Part shown: positions 33,506 to 45,455 of the stretch, in pieces | Layout of the letters: each line of letters starts with the position of its first letter | How positions within the stretch are numbered: position 1 is the first letter of the stretch | Assembly (NCBI GenBank): GCA_028571685.1 | Contig: CM053141.1 | Location: 55,736,333 to 55,800,332 of the forward strand | Length of the DNA: 64,000 bases | Direction: 5' to 3' | Source: Heterohyrax brucei | Lineage: Eukaryota; Chordata; Mammalia; Hyracoidea; Procaviidae | Made by a program: the position numbers and the translations under genes | Notes under the pieces: model-generated | Told to the model about the DNA's origin: nothing | The model's database searches: none | Seen by the model: the letters and a program-made list of their open reading frames with translations, nothing else

Positions 33506-34045
33506 GACTTATCTGTGTATGATGTCTTTGTCATTCCACAGTTCATCTGATCTTCAGTCATTAGTGTTCCCTGCCTCGTATCTGGTCTCTTTTGAGATGG
33601 TCTTTAAATTCGGGTGGGATATACTCATGGTCATATTTTGACTCTTGTTGATTTGTTCTGATTTTCTAAAGCTTCAACTTAAACTTGCAGTTGGTGTTCT
33701 CTTCTGCCGTTAGCCCCAACCTCCTTCTGACTGATGGTACTAAACTTCTCGATCATCTCTTTCCACAAATGTAATCAGTTTGATTCCTTTGTATTCCATT
33801 TTGGGAGGTCCGTGTGCATAATTGTGGCTTATGTTGTTGAAAAAGGTTTTTGCAGTGAAGTCACTGGTCTGGCAGAATTCTGTTATGTGATCACCAGAGT
33901 TGTTTGTATCACCAAGGCAATATATTCCAGCTACCAGCTCTTCTTTGTTTCCAACGTGAGCATTCCAGTCACTAGTGATTAGTAATGTATCATGATTACA
34001 TATTTGATTAATTTGAGACTGCAGAAGTTGGCAGAAATTTTTATT

Positions 34046-34857
34046 ATCAAATTAACTTTGCTGTTTCTGGAACTTCCCTTTTTACAAAGGTAAAAGAAAT
34101 ATATTTTCATTATTTTTTCAGGGACCCTTTGGGGAATTTTAAAAATAGTATAAGGTTCAAAGGTATCCTGAAAGTTTTCTTCTATGTTTAGGATTTGATT
34201 TGGGGAAGGTAAAAATCAGAAGTTATCAGGTGATTTGAACACTTTAAGTTAGGAATCAAATCACTGGTTGACCGAGAAACAATATTTTGCTTCCCATTTC
34301 AGATGACAATTAAAAATTATAAAAGTAACCATAGACGGTAATGTAAGTATAAAGAACCTTAGCTCATACCTAGCCATCAAGGAGTAGAGTCATCATAAAG
34401 CATGTAAGATTATCCTAGGAAGACACAGAGCCTTTGCCATCTAAGCAGGTTACACAGAAAAAGAACAAACGTTTATAGTTTAGGTAAAGACAATAAATAA
34501 TAAAGACTTTTAGCACATGTCGTAATTTCTCAGGCTTATTGTTTCCAAGTCTAAGGCAAATACAGTTTTCTGTCTTCATACCTTTTATAGCTTGCTGTAC
34601 TTGTTCAGATTTTCTTCTTCACCATTCTCTTTCTCATTCTGGAACATCCAGTCATTTTACTAGAGGATATAATTATTTTTCCCTTATTAAGCAAAATATG
34701 TCTCATTACATTGTATACAATTCTATTACTCTTTACCATTATAACTCCTAATAAAGTTTCATCCACATATATGGTATCTTTTAAACAAGATAGCTTTGGA
34801 TGGATTATTTAAAAAAAACACCAGCATTTTTGCAGAGTAACATCATGTATAAGTACA
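34046..34857. other. Unannotated intron 4 sequence
   Basis: AT-rich, nothing recognised. Confidence 0.5.
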
Positions 34858-34859
34858 TA

Positions 34860-35408
34860 TGAGGTTGGACAATTAAGTTTGCCATCGCATAGTAGAAAAA
34901 GTGACTTCATTGTTGAATATCAGTATGGTCGCCTTCAAAGTACTCCCCTTGTGAAGCACTAATGCAAGGGCCTAGTGTACCCTTCAAAGCAATTTTGGAA
35001 CTCTTTTTCTGGATGGCCTTCAGAGCTGTCGTTGTACAAGGTCTGACAATTAACGTTCGTAACCTCATCTTAGAAAAAGTGCTCTGTATCATTGCTGAAT
35101 ATCACTGTGGTCACCTTTGAAACAGTCACCTTGGGAAGCTATGTACTGATCCCAGTGCCTAGTCCAACTTTCAAATCACTTTTTCTAAGAGGAGTTTGCA
35201 AACTTAGTTGTCAGGCCTTGTGTGATAACAGCTCTGATGGGCATTTTAGATAAAGAGTTCCCAAATTGCTTTGAAGGTGGACTAGGTGTTGATGTTATTG
35301 CACAGCTGCCCAAGGGGAGTACTTCGAAGGTAATCATAGTGATATTCAGCAGTGAGGTATGGGGCACTTTTTCTAGGATGACTTTGCAAACTTAATTGTC
35401 AGATGTCA
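34860..35408. mobile_element. Palindromic mariner derivative, copy C, with another inserted at its centre
   Basis: TA flanks lie at 34858-34859 and 35409-35410. The left arm (34860-35034) is the mariner 3' end reversed (GGACAATTAAGTTTGCC...AGAGCTGTCGTTG). The right arm (35223-35408) is the same end forward (GATAACAGCTCTGATGG...CTTAATTGTCAGATG). The arms meet with almost no spacer apart from copy D, so before that insertion this was a hairpin of about 363 bp. Confidence 0.83.
35037..35220. mobile_element. Mini mariner derivative, copy D (184 bp), nested in copy C
   Basis: Ends CAAGGTCTGACAATTAA and TTGTCAGGCCTTG. Target TA at 35035-35036 and TG (decayed TA) at 35221-35222. CTTAGAAAAAGTG and CACTTTTTCTAAG near the two ends show arms of about 45 bp from the same mariner 3' end. 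Confidence 0.8.
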
Positions 35409-35410
35409 TA

Positions 35411-36369
35411 TAACATGACTTTTTCTGTGGCTGTGCGCATTCCTTATAATTCAGCTTCTCTGTGACACAGTCTGTAGCATATTAAAGAAGATGCAGACAT
35501 GTGTAAACTTAAAATTATCCTTAGTAATCAGTTTCAGCATTCTGTTACTTGGAAATGAAAACAGGTTATATTTATTAGAGAACATACATTCGTTATTGTA
35601 AGTCTAAAGTTTTAGTATAGAAATTGTCAAGGTGGTATATTATAGATGAACTAATTTGATTAAGCATTTTAACCTGACCATACTATGACCAAGATGGAAT
35701 TTTATAAACCTTTTAAATTTGTACCTGAATTCAGTAGTGTGGAAATTTTATTAATATTTAACAAATGCAGATTTACATCTTTCATGACCATAAACATGAA
35801 GTAGAAATAGTGGTAGCTTACTGGATCACTAAACTTCTATAAATTTAGGAAGACATATTTAGGTAGAATAAAAATCTATGCTTTTGTTTTATCTAACTCT
35901 CCTAATCAGAGAACACTTTAGCTGTTTTTATTAAACTATAATCATTAAATTTGGTTGCTAAGCATTCACTTGTCTGCATTTGTAAGAGTTCTTAAGAATA
36001 TAAGAAGTTAAATTCTTAAAAAATTTGAGTTAGTTTTTATAAGAAGACATTTTAAAGCTAGAACACAAAGTATTAAAGTTCATTATTTTTGTTTTCTGGA
36101 AATTTCAGGAATATTTGATTTATATAAGCATTTATTTTTCTGTAAGTCCGTAAGAGCAGAACTTCTCAGGGAGACGTTATCATCTGATATGTTGATACTA
36201 TCCAGAGGTAGAAAACACACAAAGTGACAAGTAAAGGCCTTTTTGAATTGCAGGCACATAGGCAAGACATACATACACAGACAGTACTTATAGCTGTAGC
36301 TCTCAAATGACAGACACAGGTCAATGGGAAATACAGAATTACAAAACTTGCCAGTACCAAAGGTCAACC
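35411..36369. other. Unannotated intron 4 sequence
   Basis: AT-rich, no recognised element or exon. Confidence 0.5.
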
Positions 36370-36575
36370 AGCCCTGGTTGCACAGTGGTTAAGTGCTTGG
36401 CTGCCAACAGAAAGGTCTGCAGTTTGAACCCACCAGCTACTCTTTGGGAGAAAGATGTAGCGATCTCCTCACATAAAGATTTACAGTCTTAAAAACCCTT
36501 TTAGGCAGTTCTGCTTGGTCTCATAGAGCTCCTATGAGTCAAAATCAATGTGATAGTAGTGGGTTTGGGGTTATG
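36370..36575 (+). mobile_element. AfroSINE, long variant
   Basis: AGCCCTGGTTGCACAGTGGT head, GTTTGAACCCACCAGCTAC box B, the extra segment ATAAAGATTTACAGTCTTAA, and the tail ATGAGTCAAAATCAATGTG. Confidence 0.9.
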
Positions 36576-36629
36576 CCAAAGATCTGATCTGTATAAGTGC
36601 AAATTCTTAATTGATTTAAGCTCAAAATA

Positions 36630-37496
36630 AGAAATTAGACCCAACAATAGGGGTCCAAGATACATAAACATTGATTCCATTGAAAACAGAAATAGAAAGC
36701 TTCACAATAATAGTAGGAGACTTCAACACACCACTGTCAGTGAAGGGCAGAGCATCTAGAAAAGAGTTCAGTAAAGACATGGAAGGTCTAAATGGTACAA
36801 TCAACCAGCTTGACTTCATAGACATATACAGAACACAGTAGTCAAGTTACTTTGTTTTCCAGTGCACATAGAACATTCCCCGAATTGACCATGTATTAAG
36901 CCACAAAGCAATGCTTAGCAATATTCAAAGTATTGAAACATTACAAAGCATCTTTTCAGACTATAAAGCCATGAAAGTAAAAATCAGTAACAGCAAAAAG
37001 ATGGAATAAAAATCAAAAGTGAACAATGCCTTGCTCAAAAATGACTAGGTTACAGAAGAAATCAAGGATGGAATAAAGAAATTCATAAAATCAAATGAAA
37101 ATAAAAGCACATAGTACCAGAGTGTATGAGACACACAGCAAAAACAGTGCCTGGAGGTCAGTTTATCTCAATAAATGCATACATCCAAAAAGAAGAAAGA
37201 ACCCAAATCAAGGAATTAACTCTACAACTCAAACAAGTGGAAAGAGAGTAGCAAAAGAACAAATCCCTCAGGGACCAGAAGAAAGCAGACAATAAAAATT
37301 AGAGAAGTACATGAAATAGAGAATAGAAAAAAAGATTGAAAGAGTTAACAATACCAAAAGCTGGTTTTTTTGAAAAGGTAGGTAAAATTGGTAAACTTTG
37401 CCAAACTGACAAAAGAAAAACAAGAGAAGAAGCAAATAACTCCAATAAGAAACGAGATGAGCCATGTTATAACAGACCCATTTAAAATTAAAAGAC
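36630..37496 (+). mobile_element. L1 LINE ORF2 fragment (endonuclease to pre-RT)
   Basis: ACAATAATAGTAGGAGACTT (the endonuclease GDFN-type region), GACCATGTATTAAGCCAC and AAATCAAGGATGGAATAAAG parallel 40190-40950 of the following L1. Many stops. It is cut where the next L1 begins. Confidence 0.82.
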
Positions 37497-38419
37497 TTAT
37501 AGCAGTAGGGGTGGAATCAAGATGGCAGACTCAACACATGCCTCCCTAAATCCCTCTGGAAACCAAGGCCTGAACTGATAATTAAATGGAGCCTTCTGTA
37601 CACCTAATGAGCCCTAGGACACAGCATAGGGCTGTCTGTTTGGTCTACACACCACTGAGCAGGAAACTTCTTCTCTCACCGATCCCCACCCTTGTTGAGT
37701 CCCGGATATCGTGGACTGAAGGTAAATTGCCATCTTAACTTTTTTTTTCTCTGTCTTAGCCAGCAGGAGGGGCTGAAGTTTGACTGGCAGCAAGGCTCAT
37801 ATGCACAGTGATGAGAGCGGTGAGCAGGGTTGCCACATTTTGAGAGCCTGGCCTTGGAATCTGTACAGCTTGGCACCTCTGACCTCTCTCTTTAGGAATC
37901 TCCAAATCTCCACCATTAAGTAGCCTTTTCCGAGGTGGGCAGGAGAGCTTGTGCTGGACTCCATCTTGATTCATTGGGAGGTGGAGTGTCCTATACACAG
38001 GCCTCAGCTGGACCTAATTCCCAGGCTGGGAGGCAGTACCTGCCTGGACAGTGCTTTTCTGGCAGTAAAGCAGTCTTTTATGTAGAGGTGCATACTTTGC
38101 CAGCTGGGAAAAGGAGCTTGCACGCCTGAAAGCCTGACTAATTTTGGAAGTTGTCAGATACTGTTTACCTTTCTATAGAGAAATAACTGCGGTGCATCGA
38201 GATGGCATCTCATACAGCCTCTACTGTCTCACATTGTAGGGTCAGCTGACCTCTCCCCAGTGACTCTCTAAGTGCGGCTGTGTCTTTGCCAATCAGGAGG
38301 TGGGTCCTGCTACCCCAGAGATTCCACTGAGCCAAATCACTGGACTACATAGATGTGTCTGTTGATCAACTTCCTTTTCAGACTGAGCTTTAGATCCCAT
38401 TAAAGTGACAACTTCCAGA

Positions 38420-39345
38420 TGCCCCCAAAGCAGCAAATTTTGCACCAGAACATTAGTAAGAATTCACCTATGGCTTCAAAAGGCCCACCAAAGAAACAAC
38501 CAAAGAACTTCTCAGATGAAGAAGCCTTTCTCAGACTTATCAGAGGGTGAGTACAAAAGGATTATATGTAGAGCCCTTCTAGACCTTATACAAAATGCAG
38601 CATAGCAAAATGAAAAATTAAGCAAGCTGTTCGATCTGATGGAACACTGGTACTCCAAAATCCAACAGATCAATAACAAAATCAGAGATAGAAAATTCAG
38701 TTCAATGCCTAGAAAACAGAATGGAACAAAAGGAAAATAGACTTTCTGACTTGGAAGACAGAGCTAACTGACTCCAGCATCTAGGAGGAGAAATCAGAGA
38801 AAAGAAATGAGAAAAATGCAGAAGCATTAAGAAGCATGTGAGATTCTATCAACAGGAGCAATCTGTGATCAATTGGAGTTCCTGGACAGCGTGGGGACAC
38901 CTGAGAACACAAATAGTATTGTGGCTGACCTGCTGACAAAAGACTTCCCAGCAATTATGAAGGAAGAGAATATAGATATCCAAGATGCATATCAAACACT
39001 ACTCAACATAGATCCCGAAGGAAAGACTCCAAGACATATTATAATCAAGCAGAAACCCTTAAAGGTATCAAGACTCAAAGCTAAGCTTACAAACAGAGGG
39101 AAACCCTGTAGGCTTTCCTCTGATTTCTTAGCAGCAATGATGCAGCACAGAGAAAATGGGATGACACATTCAAAGCCTAAAAGGAGAACTTCCAACCAAT
39201 AATTATGTATCTTGCAAAACTGTCTTTCAAATATGAAAATGAAATCAAGAATTCACAGATAAAGACAAACTCAGAGACTTTGTAAAAACCAAACCAAAGC
39301 TACAAGAAATACTGCAAGAAGCTTTTCACTTAGAAGAACAAAACT
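38420..39345 (+). pseudogene. L1 ORF1 pseudogene
   Basis: ORF1p is the L1 RNA-binding trimeric chaperone. The best frame (38873-39202) carries the RRM and C-terminal-domain words IMKEENIDIQDAYQ, PRHIIIKQ and AKLTNRGKPCRLSSDFLAA. The N-terminal part (38420-38870) has stops and frame changes. Not functional. Confidence 0.8.
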
Positions 39346-39783
39346 ATTAATTTTATATTTTAAGAGGAAATACAGGACACATCATCCAGAAACCTACTCA
39401 GTTAGAGAAGGCTCCAAACTCAGTCAAAGCTGTAATATTAAAAGAAATGATCCAGTGATTGTATCATGAAAACTGTGATGTCATAATATTAAAAAGAGGG
39501 ATGTACTACAGTCGTTATAGTCCTTCCAGATGGAAAGGAAGTTATTAAGACTTGTAGTAGTTAAAATTGGGTTTAAACATAAACTGTTAAGAGGAAACAC
39601 AGGGGCAGCCACAAAGCACAATAAAGATGCAACATGTCAAATCAAGAAATGTAATACAGGAGTCTCAACAACCACAAAACCAACACTGAAAGAGGTGAAA
39701 AATCAACTCATAAAGAAGAATGTTCCAAAACAGAATAATAAGAACAACAGAGAAAACATCAACATAAAAATAAACATATCACA

Positions 39784-42700
39784 ATGACAACACTAGACAC
39801 ATACCTGCCAATAATTATATTGCGTATGAATGGACTGAACACTCGAGTAAAGAGACGAGAGACATCTTGGATCAAAAGACACGACTCGTCCATAAGTTGC
39901 TTACAAGAAACTCACCTTAGACTTAAAGATATTAACAAACTGAAAATTGAAGGAAGAATATATATCAAGCTAACAGTACACAAAAAAGAGCAGGTGTGGC
40001 AATACTAATCTCAGATAAAGTAGATTTTAATGTAACATCTACCATTGTGGACAAGTATGGACACTATTGCTGAAAGGTTCGATGCACAAGCAGGGCTTAA
40101 CAATATTAAATATTTATGCACCCAATACTAGAGCATGTAAATACATCAAAGAAACACTGACTACACTCAAGAACACGTTAGATCACTCCACAATAATAGT
40201 GGCAGACTGGACAGATCATCTAGAAAAAAGCTCAGTAAGGACACGGAAGACCTAATTGCCACAATTAACTAACTAGACCTCATTGATATGTACAGAACTT
40301 TCCATCAGCAGATAACTACACCTTCTTCTCTAGTGCACATGGAACATTTTCCAGAATAGACCATGTGTTACGACATAAAGCAAATCTCAACAAAATGCGT
40401 ACCATTGAATTATTGCAAAGCATCTTCTCAGACCACAAAGCCATTAAAGTCTAAATCAATAGCAGAAAAAACATAGAAAGTGGAACTCATGGAAACTGAA
40501 TAATATCTTGGTCAAAAAGCCATGGGTTATAGAAGGAATCAAGGATGAAATAAAGAAATTTATCATTCCAATGAGACTGAAGACACTTCCTGCCAGAACC
40601 TATGGGGTACAGCCAAAACAGTGCTCAGAAGTCAGTTTATCTCCATAAATGCACACATCTGGAAGGAAGGAAGAAACCAAAACAAAGAACTAACCCTACA
40701 GCTAGAACAAGTAGAGAGAGAACAACAGAGGAACTCCTCAGGCACCTGAAGGAAAAAGAATAGAGCAGAACTAAATGAATTAGAGAATAGTAGAACAATT
40801 AAAAAAATTGAAAAGACCAAAAGCTGGTATTTTTGAAAAGATGAACAAAATTGACAAACCATTGGCTAAACTTACTAAAGAAAAATAGGGAAGGAAACAA
40901 ATAACCCAAATAAGAAATGAGAGGGGAGTCATACAGATCCAACAGAAATCCAAAATATAACGGAATACTATGAAAGACTGTACTCTTAACAAATTTGAAA
41001 ACCTAGAGGAAATGGACAGATTCCTTGATTCATATCAGCTACCAAAGTTTTTACAAGGTGAAGCAGAACAACTTAATAAACCCATCAGAAAGGAAGTGAT
41101 TGAAAAAGTCGTCAGAAAACTACCAACAAAAAAAAGACCTAGCCCAGATGGCTTCAATGCAGAATTCTACCCAGCTTTTAGCAAAGAGTTATCTTCAATA
41201 CTATGGAGACTGTTTCACAGCATACAAAGAGATGAAATACTCCGCAATTTATTCTCTGAAGCCAGCCTAACCCTGGTACCAAAGCCAGGGAAAGACCCAA
41301 CCAAAAAGGAGAACTAGAGACCAATATCACTCATGAATCTAGATGCAAAAATCTTCAACAAAATTCTTGCCAATAGAATACAGCAACATATCAGAAACGT
41401 AATTCATCACGACCAAGTTGGATTCCTACCAGGGATGCAAGGCTCATTCAACATCAGAAAAACAATTAATGTGATCAACCACATAAATAACACAAAAGAA
41501 TCACCTGATTTTATCTATTGATGCAGAAAAGGCATTTGACAAAGTCCAACACCCATTCATGTTACACTCTCAGCAGAATAGGAATAGATGGCCAATTCCT
41601 CAAAGCATTAAGGGCCATTTATACAAAGCCAACATCGTCCTGAATGGAGAGAGACTAGAACAATTCCCCCTTGAGGGAACTAGACAAGGATACTCATTCT
41701 CACCTCTCCTGTTCAACGTTGTACTAGAAATTCTAGCCAGAGCAGTTAGACAAAATCAAGATATAAAGTGCATCTGCATCGGCAAAGAGGAAGTAAAAAT
41801 CTCCTTATTTGCAGATGATATGATTGTATACTCAGAGAATCCTAAAGAATCCATAAGTAAACTACTCAGACTGATAGAAGAGTTCAGCAAAGTGTCAGGA
41901 TACAAGATAACCATAAGTAAATCAGTAGGATTCCTTTATACCAACAGTGAGATTATTAAGAAAGAAATCACCGTATCTATACCATTTAGTATAGCCCCCC
42001 AAAAGATAAAATACCTAGGAATAAACCTAATCAGGGAAATAACAGACAAAGAAAACTAAAGACCTTACTATAAGAAATGAAGAGGGACTTCCATAAATGA
42101 AGAAACCTACCCTGCTGATAACATTGTGAAAATGTTAAGCAATTTGCTTATATAAGCAATTTGCCTATATAATGCAATCCCAATACAAATTCCAGTGACA
42201 TTTTTTAATGCGATGGAGGGACAAATCACCAGCTTTGTTTGAAGAGGGAAGAAACCCTGGATAAGTAAAGCACTACGGAAGAACACACTGGGAGGCCTCT
42301 CACTACCTGACTAATAGACTAGTTAGTTCAGCAGAGTATTAGTATGTGAAAGAAATATCTGTAAATCAGTTGATTCATTTACAACAACAAAGAGACTGTC
42401 ATAGAGGAAATTAAGGAAGATGAAATACCTAGGAGTAAATTTAACCAGAGATGTAAAAGACATCTACAAAGAAAATTACAAGACTATTGGAAGAAACCAG
42501 AAGACACTTACGTAAGTGGAGAAACCTGTCTTGCTCCTGGGTAGGAAGACTGAACATTACCAAAATATCTAACCTACCCAGGGTGATCTATAGCTACAAT
42601 GCTATCCCAGTACAAATTCCAGTGGCATTTTTTAATGAAATGGAGAAACTGATCACCAACCAACTTTATATGGAAAGCGAGGAAGCCCCGAATAAATAAA

Positions 42701-43650
42701 GCATTACTGAAGAAGAAAAACAAAGTGTGAGGCCTTACACTACCTGACTTTTTAAACTATAATACTGCCACAGTAGTCAGATTCTGGTATAAAAATAAAT
42801 CTATAGATGAATGGGACAGAACTAAGAATCCATGTATAACATTATCTGCCTTCGAGCAGCTGATATTTGACGAAGGTTCAAAGTCCATAAATTGGGAGAA
42901 AAGACAAACTCTTTAACAAGTGATGTTGGCATAATTGTATATCCATCTGCAAAAAAATGAAAGAGGACCCATGGCTCACACCATGCACAAAAAGTGACTC
43001 AAAATGGATCAAAGACCTAAATATCAAATCTGAAACAGTAAAGATCATGGAATTAAAAATAAGGTCAATGCTGCAAGCCATAATACATTGTATAGAGTAC
43101 AAAGTACTGTTGGCAGTACATAGACACCAGAAGATAAAACAGATAATTCGGAATTCCTAAAAGTCAAACACTTATGCTCATCCAAAGACTTCGCCAAAAG
43201 AGTAAAAAGATTACTTAGAGACTGGGAATGGATTTTTGGCTGCCACGAATCTGATCAAGGTCTAATTTCCGTAATCTGCAAGGTACTGTAATACCTCAAC
43301 AAGAAAAAGACAGATAACCTCGTTGAACAGTGGGCAATCTATATGAATAAATACTTCACCAAAGAACACATCTAACACTTCACCAAAGAACAGATACATG
43401 AGGAAATACTCATGATCATTAGCCTGTAGAGATATCCAAATCAAAACTATAATGAAGTACTTATTGTCTCATCCCAGCAAAGCTAGCATTATTCAAAAAC
43501 TACAAAATAATGAATGTTAGAGAGGTTGGAGAGAGACTGAAACCCTTCTGTCACTGCTGGTGGGAATGTAAAATGGTGCAGCCACTTTGGAAATCTGTTT
43601 AGTGATTGCTTATAAAACTGGAAATACCGTATAATCCAGCAAGCCTGCTT
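39784..43650 (+). pseudogene. L1 ORF2 pseudogene (endonuclease and reverse transcriptase)
   Basis: The endonuclease N-terminus is seen at 39784-40008 (NGLNTRVKRRETSWI, SCLQETHL). RT blocks occur at 40970-41317 (KKRPSPDGFNAEFY), 41333-41521 ([35 protein letters not shown]) and 41559-42059 ([20 protein letters not shown] and the catalytic FADDMIVY). The FADD core is intact, but frames are broken between all these blocks. Confidence 0.9.
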
Positions 43651-43657
43651 TTTCATA

Positions 43658-44212
43658 CATGCGGTCTGACAGTTAAGTTCATGAACTCATTGTAGAAAAA
43701 GTGCTACACACCTCGTTGCTGAATATCACCATGGTCACCTTCTAAGCACTCCCGTTGGGAAGCTTGCACCAATGCCAGTACCTAGTCCACCCTTCAAAGT
43801 GATTTTAGAACTCTTTATCTGGAATGACCGTCAGAGCGGTTGTCATATTACCCTTGATGTCCTGAGTGTCATCAAAAATGCCTGCCTTTCAATGTTTCCT
43901 GTATCTTTAGGTAAAGAAAAAAGTCATTGGGAGCCAAATCAGGTGAGTAAGTAGGGTGTTTCAATACAGTTATTTGTTTACTGGCAAAAACTCTCCCACA
44001 GGCAGCTGTGCAGTTAAGTTTGCAAACTTGCCACTGTGTCACCATGCACAGTGGCCATTCCAGAAAGAAACTGCTTTGAAGGGTGAGCTGGGCTCTAGCG
44101 TTGGTACATGGCTTCCCAAGGGGAGTGCTTCAAAGGTGACTGTAGTGATCTTCATCAGTGAGGTATGTAGCACTTAGAACAATTACTTTCTGGACTTAAT
44201 GTCCAGACCTCG
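43658..44212. mobile_element. Palindromic mariner-derived MITE, copy B (555 bp), inside L1
   Basis: TA lies at 43656-43657 and 44213-44214. Same architecture as copy A: reversed mariner 3' end to about 44003, a 5' terminus copy (CAGTTAAGTTTGCAAACTTG, about 44011), then CATTCCAGAAAGAAACTGC and the forward 3' end. L1 sequence resumes directly after the right TA. Confidence 0.87.
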
Positions 44213-45455
44213 TATATTCTAGAGAAATAAGGGCTGTCATATGAACAGATACATGGATACCGATGTTTATTGCAGCACTTTCCAAAATTACAAAAAGATG
44301 GAATCAATCTAGGTGCCCATCAATAGATGAGTGGATAAACTATGGTATATTCACAGAATGTGCAGTGATGAAGAAAAACATAACATGGAGTCATATAGAA
44401 GACACGCTGAAAGTCTGTTGCAAGAGGACAAATATTGTATGAGAGCACTATTATAAGGACTTAAAAGATTTAAGCAGAAAAAATCTTCAGTGTTTACGAG
44501 GGTAGTGGGGAGGGACGTAGAGGGATATTCATGCTTAGATAGTAGATAGGAGTTGGGCCAGGTGACAAGAGTGACAGCACACAGTAGAGGGAGGTTAGCG
44601 TGGTTGGAGTATACTAAAAGCTGAAAAGTTTCCCAAATACAACCCAACACTTTCAAGCACATAGTAGCAGAGACAAGAGTTTGAGGACTATGGTTTCAGG
44701 GGACATCTAGGCTAATTGGCATAAGTAAGTTTTTTTGTTTTTTTTTTTAAGAACATATTCTGCATACCACTTTGGTGAGTGGCGTCTGTGGTCTTAAAAG
44801 CTAGCACATAGCCATCTAGGTGGCATGAATTGATCCCAGCCCATCAGGAGCAGAGAAAAACTAAGGCCATTGAAGATATGAAGAAAATATAAGCCCAGGA
44901 ACAAAACATGCCCCATGTTCCGGAGACTACATCAGCATAGGTCCAAAAGAAATAGATGGTACCAGCCCGCCACCAGTGACTGCCCTGATAGGGAACAAAA
45001 GGTAAAGTCCCTGAAGCAGCAGTAGAAAATTGGGTGTTCATAACTAGAACTCTGTTAAGATAAAGACCAGACTTAATAGTCTACCAGACCAGAGGGTCCA
45101 CTAAGGACATGATGTGGCACCCAGACTCCTAGCCCAGAGCTTAAACTAGTATGGAAGTTAACTCTTCAGACAAAGGTTGGACTGGGCTATAAGATGCAGA
45201 TTGATGCTGGCAAAGAGGGCACTTCTTGGCTTAAACATTTACCTGAGGCTGAGTAGCTGTTGCCCCAGGAGGAGATGAGAAGGTTGAAAGGGTCAGGAAT
45301 TGGTTCAATTGTCCTGGGAAGCACTGGATGGAAAGTAGGAGTGTGCTGTCACAGGGTGTAGATAGTTGCATAGCAGTATGGCTGTGGGATTTTTATATGG
45401 CAAATTGACTTGGAATGTAAACTGTCATTTAAAGCATGATAAAATCTTTTTTTTT

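Larger units (their letters stand above)
30660..34045 (-). mobile_element. RTE (BovB-like) LINE, minus strand, 5' truncated, with nested insertions
   Basis: Read on the minus strand from 34045 it shows an AP-type endonuclease region, with translated SDWNAHVGNKEELVAG near 33960. The RT region follows: a DDTTLFAES-like stretch near 32490, then TTGGATCC near 32318. The C-terminal and 3' region is at 30660-31070. Insertions: LTR (31117-31660), an unassigned block (31746-32282), SINE (32636-32795) and LTR (33142-33505). All coding parts contain stops. Confidence 0.8.
37497..45455 (+). mobile_element. Long L1 LINE with 5' UTR, ORF1, ORF2 and 3' UTR, inactivated
   Basis: Starts GGGTGGAATCAAGATGGC as a full-length L1 does. 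It contains ORF1 remains (about 38420-39345), ORF2 remains (39784 to about 43650), a mariner insertion (43658-44212) and a 3' UTR to about 45455. ORF2 holds an internal duplicated segment (41920-42345 against 42352-42770), so the element is chimeric or rearranged. Frameshifts and stops throughout rule out activity. Confidence 0.88.

Noticed and set aside
41559..42059. 166-aa ORF as a possible domesticated reverse transcriptase
   Set aside because: It is an ordinary L1 ORF2 piece containing FADD; neighbouring blocks are in other frames and the element has many stops, so no sign of purifying selection.
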